This document shows positions 60,957 to 64,000 of a stretch of 64,000 nt of DNA, in pieces; positions within the stretch are counted from its first letter, which is position 1, and each line of letters begins with the position of its first letter. This DNA comes from Bacillota bacterium (GTDB lineage Bacteria; Bacillota; Clostridia; Lachnospirales; Lachnospiraceae). Where the stretch lies: NCBI GenBank assembly GCA_023415055.1, contig JAEZLZ010000090.1, positions 1-64,000 on the forward strand, given 5' to 3'. A program made the position numbers and the translations under genes. The notes under the pieces were generated by a model. That model saw only the letters and a list, made by a program, of their open reading frames with translations, searched no databases and was not told where the DNA came from.

Positions 60957-62855
60957 CTATTTGTCACGCAGATACAAATTTGCCTCATATGGTCTCAGCT
61001 GTGGACTTTCTTCCTTATAGTTCGATAGTACTTTTCGATACATCTTGCCCGGAGTATGGGAAGAAAGTATATGATTGCTTAGGTTTGCCTCGATATAGAA
61101 TTCCTCTGTCTCAAGTCTTCGATAATAGGTGAAGCTATCTCGTTTATTGCGGTTTGTAGCTTCAAAATCACCATACACCAATGCCTTATGTTCCCGACGA
61201 AGGCGGATCAACTCCTGATAAAAGTGAAGAACCGAGTCTGAATCTGCTAACTGTCGCTCCACATTCCATTCCTTATAATCCTCATCAAGCTCTATCCAAG
61301 GCTTTCCCTCTGTAAAGCCTGCATTCTTTTTGCCACTCCACTGCATCGGCGCTCTGGCATGATCCCTGCTGCCGCTCATCACTCTACGAAATGCCTCCTG
61401 CTCGCCAAGTGAGGGGAGCAGCTCATGATAGAGATTGATACTTTCGACATCCCGAAGCTGATCTAATCCCGTAAAGCTATGATTGATACTTCCAATTTCC
61501 TGGCCTTGAAACAGAAACGGTGTTCCCTTCAGAGTCAGCTGCAGCATTGCCAACAGCTTAGCCAAAGGCTCCCGAACAATTGGATCCGGATCCACCTTTG
61601 ATATCATTCTGGGATTGTCATGATTCTCATAAAAGATGGACATCCAGCAATTATCCCCATAGTGTTCCATCCAGTCAGTTATATAATCCTTTAAGTAGTT
61701 TAAATCATAGCGGTAATCCTCGAACCTGGTATGGCCCGGCGTCTCCAGGTGATCGAAGGAGAATACCATATCTAATTCCTTCCGCTCTTCCCCGGTCAGA
61801 AGCTTACTCATTTGCATACCGACTCCCGGAGTCTCCCCCACGGTAAATGCCCGGTAAGGCTCGAAGGCCTCCTTTTTTAGCTCACGTAGATAGTCATGAA
61901 GCTTTGGACCATAATAATAATGCTCAATTCCGTAATAGCCCATCAACTTTCCAATATTTGTGTTACCCTCCGGCAACCCTTCCTTCTTCGAGATATAATT
62001 TATGACATCCATTCGAAAGCCATCAACCCCCTTAGCAAGCCACCAGCGGATCATCTCCTTGATCTCGCTTCTAAGCTCGGCATTATCCCAGTTCAAATCC
62101 ATCTGCTTCTTCGAGAACAAGTGTAGCCCCCACTCTCCAAGCTCTTCATAATAATTCCAGGCAGTTCCCCCAAAGAAGGAATTCCAATTATTTGGCTCCT
62201 TCTCGTTCGTTGATTTTTGAAAAAGATAATAATCATGATACTTTGAAGATTTATCTTTAATCGCTTCCTTGAACCAGTGATGTTCATCCGAAGTATGGTT
62301 AACGACAAGATCCATGATCAATCGCATTCCCCTCTGATGTAACTCATTAAGTAATTGATCAAATTCCTCCATCGTTCCGTAATCCTTCAATATGGCTTTG
62401 TAATCCCGAATATCATAACCGTTATCATCATTTGGCGAATCATAGATAGGAGACAGCCAGATAGCATCTACTCCAAGCTCCTTAAGATAATCTAATCGAG
62501 ACCTTATTCCGGCGAGGTCACCAATGCCGTCACCGTTAGAATCCTGAAAGCTGATTGGGTAGATCTGATAGAACACCGCTTCCTTCCACCAAGTCCTTGT
62601 AATATTTCCCCGAGTGAATACAGGAAGCTCCGTTTCGCTGTTTAGCAGCGTCAGAAGTGTGTCATAGAAATCCGTCCCCAGGAGTTTCTTCGTCAGTGCT
62701 GCAACCGTTTTCAACTTCAGATTGGCAACCACCGGATTGGTTACAAGTGTTTCCTTTTTCCCCATCTGGAGTAACAGTTTATATATGACATCGTGTCCGA
62801 TGGGATTGGCATAAACCTCTTTGATTTTGCTTTGATAGTTCAGATATTGACCCAT
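60957..62855 (-). CDS. GH13 alpha-glucosidase (oligo-1,6-glucosidase type)
   Basis: A 632-residue cytoplasmic GH13 enzyme. ATG at 62855 follows GGAGG. The barrel starts at about residue 89 (WWKEAVFYQIYPISFQDSNG), with nucleophile D283 (GFRMDVINYI), acid/base E341 (VGETPG) and transition-state D413 (ENHDNPRM). The first 88 residues are a helical extension not found in ordinary oligo-1,6-glucosidases. It hydrolyses alpha-glucosides. Between the symporter (21 bp) and the GH3 gene. Confidence 0.92.
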   Translation of the reverse strand: MGQYLNYQSKIKEVYANPIGHDVIYKLLLQMGKKETLVTNPVVANLKLKTVAALTKKLLGTDFYDTLLTLLNSETELPVFTRGNITRTWWKEAVFYQIYPISFQDSNGDGIGDLAGIRSRLDYLKELGVDAIWLSPIYDSPNDDNGYDIRDYKAILKDYGTMEEFDQLLNELHQRGMRLIMDLVVNHTSDEHHWFKEAIKDKSSKYHDYYLFQKSTNEKEPNNWNSFFGGTAWNYYEELGEWGLHLFSKKQMDLNWDNAELRSEIKEMIRWWLAKGVDGFRMDVINYISKKEGLPEGNTNIGKLMGYYGIEHYYYGPKLHDYLRELKKEAFEPYRAFTVGETPGVGMQMSKLLTGEERKELDMVFSFDHLETPGHTRFEDYRYDLNYLKDYITDWMEHYGDNCWMSIFYENHDNPRMISKVDPDPIVREPLAKLLAMLQLTLKGTPFLFQGQEIGSINHSFTGLDQLRDVESINLYHELLPSLGEQEAFRRVMSGSRDHARAPMQWSGKKNAGFTEGKPWIELDEDYKEWNVERQLADSDSVLHFYQELIRLRREHKALVYGDFEATNRNKRDSFTYYRRLETEEFYIEANLSNHILSSHTPGKMYRKVLSNYKEESPQLRPYEANLYLRDK

Positions 62856-62876
62856 AATGACCTCCATTCTTGTCAC

Positions 62877-64000
62877 TTACTCTTGCAACAATCTCTGCTT
62901 CTTCTGATTCTCCTCTATCATCCGTGCAACTTCCTTCTCATTAAGCTTATAGAATCTCATGATGAATAGCATCACCAGATAACCGAAGCAGGGAACGATA
63001 CAGAAGATAATCCAGATTCCCTGAAGAGCGCCTGCCGTTTGCTGCGGAGCCTTCTCTACATAGCCAAAGGCAGCGAGCATCACCAGACACAAAGTATTTG
63101 CTAATGCACCTCCCAGTTTCGTCATGAAGGTTTGCAGAGAAAAAGCCATACTTGCGATTCTTTCCCCCGTCTGATACGCACCGTACTCGATACAATCCGC
63201 AGTAAACATTCCATACAGCATCAATGGTATCTGCATAAAGGTAATACGGACTGCGGCAATGATTAAAAACAGGATCAGGTTCTCGTAACCGGCAAAATAC
63301 TGAGCTATACTGAATAGAATCGCTAATATGGAGCAATATATAGTTACTTTTTTCTTCCCAAACCGATTGATCAGCATCGGCAGAACAGGTGCTACCAGGA
63401 TAACCGGAATGATGACTACTGCCATAATTACTGTTACCATGGTCTCATCTCCAAGATTTGAATTGGCAAAATATACGGCTATAATCTGTAGGGTATTCGT
63501 AATCTCTATTCCAAGAAAGCCAATAAAATAGAGTAATAGATATTTATTGCTGAATAAGTATCGAAAGATCTTACGGATTGTAATATCTTCACTGTTCTGA
63601 TATTTAACCCTCTCCTTTGCCGTAAACTGCAGAGGAAACATAACAATATAAGAGATCAGACAGTAGACACCAACGGTCCAGGTCCAGCCGATGTTTACCT
63701 TAAGGCTCATGAATACTGCGCTGGTAATTGCTGCTACTGCAGCCGCCATTCTTCCGTATGACATCAGGATATCTCTTTCATAAAGGTTACCAGTCATTAC
63801 CGTCGATAAGGAAAACAGAGGAGAATCCGATATCGTATATACCATATCAAAGACTAAATAGGTAAGATACGCATAACCCACTTTCAATAGGTATGGTCCT
63901 TCAATATTAATAAACATGAAAAACAGGGATAAAGGGAGAATATAGGTTCCCACCTTCAACCAAGGCAGAAATTTACCCTTTTTCAGATTGCATTTGTCAA
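62877..64000 (-). CDS. GPH-family sugar:cation symporter, truncated by the window edge
   Basis: At least 374 residues are visible. The frame stays open to the last base of the window, where CNLKKGKFLPWLKVGTYIL reads like the conserved loop after the second membrane helix of MelB-type transporters, so about 80-100 N-terminal residues lie outside. About ten membrane segments and the internal GMFTADCIEYGAYQTGERIASMAFSLQTF region are typical of GPH symporters. An internal TTG at 63959 is not the true start. First visible gene of the operon with GH13 and GH3, so a glucoside import role is likely. Confidence 0.88.
   Translation of the reverse strand, partial: DKCNLKKGKFLPWLKVGTYILPLSLFFMFINIEGPYLLKVGYAYLTYLVFDMVYTISDSPLFSLSTVMTGNLYERDILMSYGRMAAAVAAITSAVFMSLKVNIGWTWTVGVYCLISYIVMFPLQFTAKERVKYQNSEDITIRKIFRYLFSNKYLLLYFIGFLGIEITNTLQIIAVYFANSNLGDETMVTVIMAVVIIPVILVAPVLPMLINRFGKKKVTIYCSILAILFSIAQYFAGYENLILFLIIAAVRITFMQIPLMLYGMFTADCIEYGAYQTGERIASMAFSLQTFMTKLGGALANTLCLVMLAAFGYVEKAPQQTAGALQGIWIIFCIVPCFGYLVMLFIMRFYKLNEKEVARMIEENQKKQRLLQE

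Noticed and set aside
63959..63959. TTG at 63959 as the true start of the GPH symporter
   Set aside because: The frame stays open to the window edge and the upstream residues continue a conserved transporter loop; the gene is truncated by the window.

Overview
The window looks like chromosomal DNA from an anaerobic Firmicute, most likely a Lachnospiraceae relative within the Clostridia. This rests on the recJ-apt-rel-MBL-hemZ-hisS housekeeping run, a six-cysteine SCIFF peptide with its radical SAM/SPASM maturase, a B12-riboswitch-controlled ECF substrate-binding component, the two-subunit iron-sulfur serine dehydratase, strong AGGAGG-type ribosome binding sites, and indolepyruvate:ferredoxin oxidoreductase with arylacetate-CoA ligases. 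No tRNA, rRNA, CRISPR array, transposase or phage gene was found. Most genes are on the minus strand.

Layout by position. 0.3-3.3 kb: a GHKL sensor kinase, an HD-GYP protein and a LytTR response regulator. 3.6-5.1 kb: serine dehydratase sdaAB-sdaAA. 5.4-7.5 kb: a PD40 beta-propeller protein and a Gfo/Idh/MocA oxidoreductase. 7.8-9.9 kb: a small membrane protein and a REC-HPt protein. 10.1-12.3 kb: upp (+) facing galM (-); galM is preceded by three tandem promoter-hairpin units. 12.4-13.7 kb: cobalamin riboswitch, a DUF4430 protein and an ECF S component. 13.9 kb: a cold shock gene. 14.3-22.1 kb: a seven-gene operon built around indolepyruvate oxidoreductase, with two arylacetate-CoA ligases, two tandem-ACT proteins and a sodium:solute symporter. 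22.3-24.9 kb: a DUF1294 protein, aspS and a Dabb protein. 25.2-36.6 kb: a chemosensory operon (MCP, CheA, two CheW, two CheY-like proteins, TetR, CheR, CheB) followed by a large PAS hybrid kinase. 36.8-45.2 kb: hisS, hemZ, MBL hydrolase, rel, apt, recJ. 45.3-47.4 kb: SCIFF maturase and the short SCIFF gene. 47.4-52.0 kb, plus strand: a DegV protein, a YcxB-like membrane protein and a GH2 glycosidase. 52.3-58.4 kb: a small protein, an orphan PTS EIIC, pepF, ogt, a permuted-papain-like protein, a nitroreductase and a divergent OhrR-like MarR regulator. 58.5-64.0 kb: GH3, GH13 and a GPH-type sugar symporter that runs off the right edge.

Besides the genes, the intergenic DNA carries two recurring elements. 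The first is a hairpin repeat of about 35-40 bp with a conserved GTCATG flank. Eight copies are present, all in the same orientation whatever the direction of the neighbouring genes, and three of them are in tandem at 40 bp spacing. The second is a promoter-plus-leader-hairpin unit: TATAAT, 5 nt, GTAGTGAG, a variable hairpin, then a GAGCG/GCGATCGGAGC flank. It occurs three times in tandem before galM and once before the SCIFF gene. These two are the least explained structures in the window. Functions were assigned by reading motifs and family resemblance; no database search was run.
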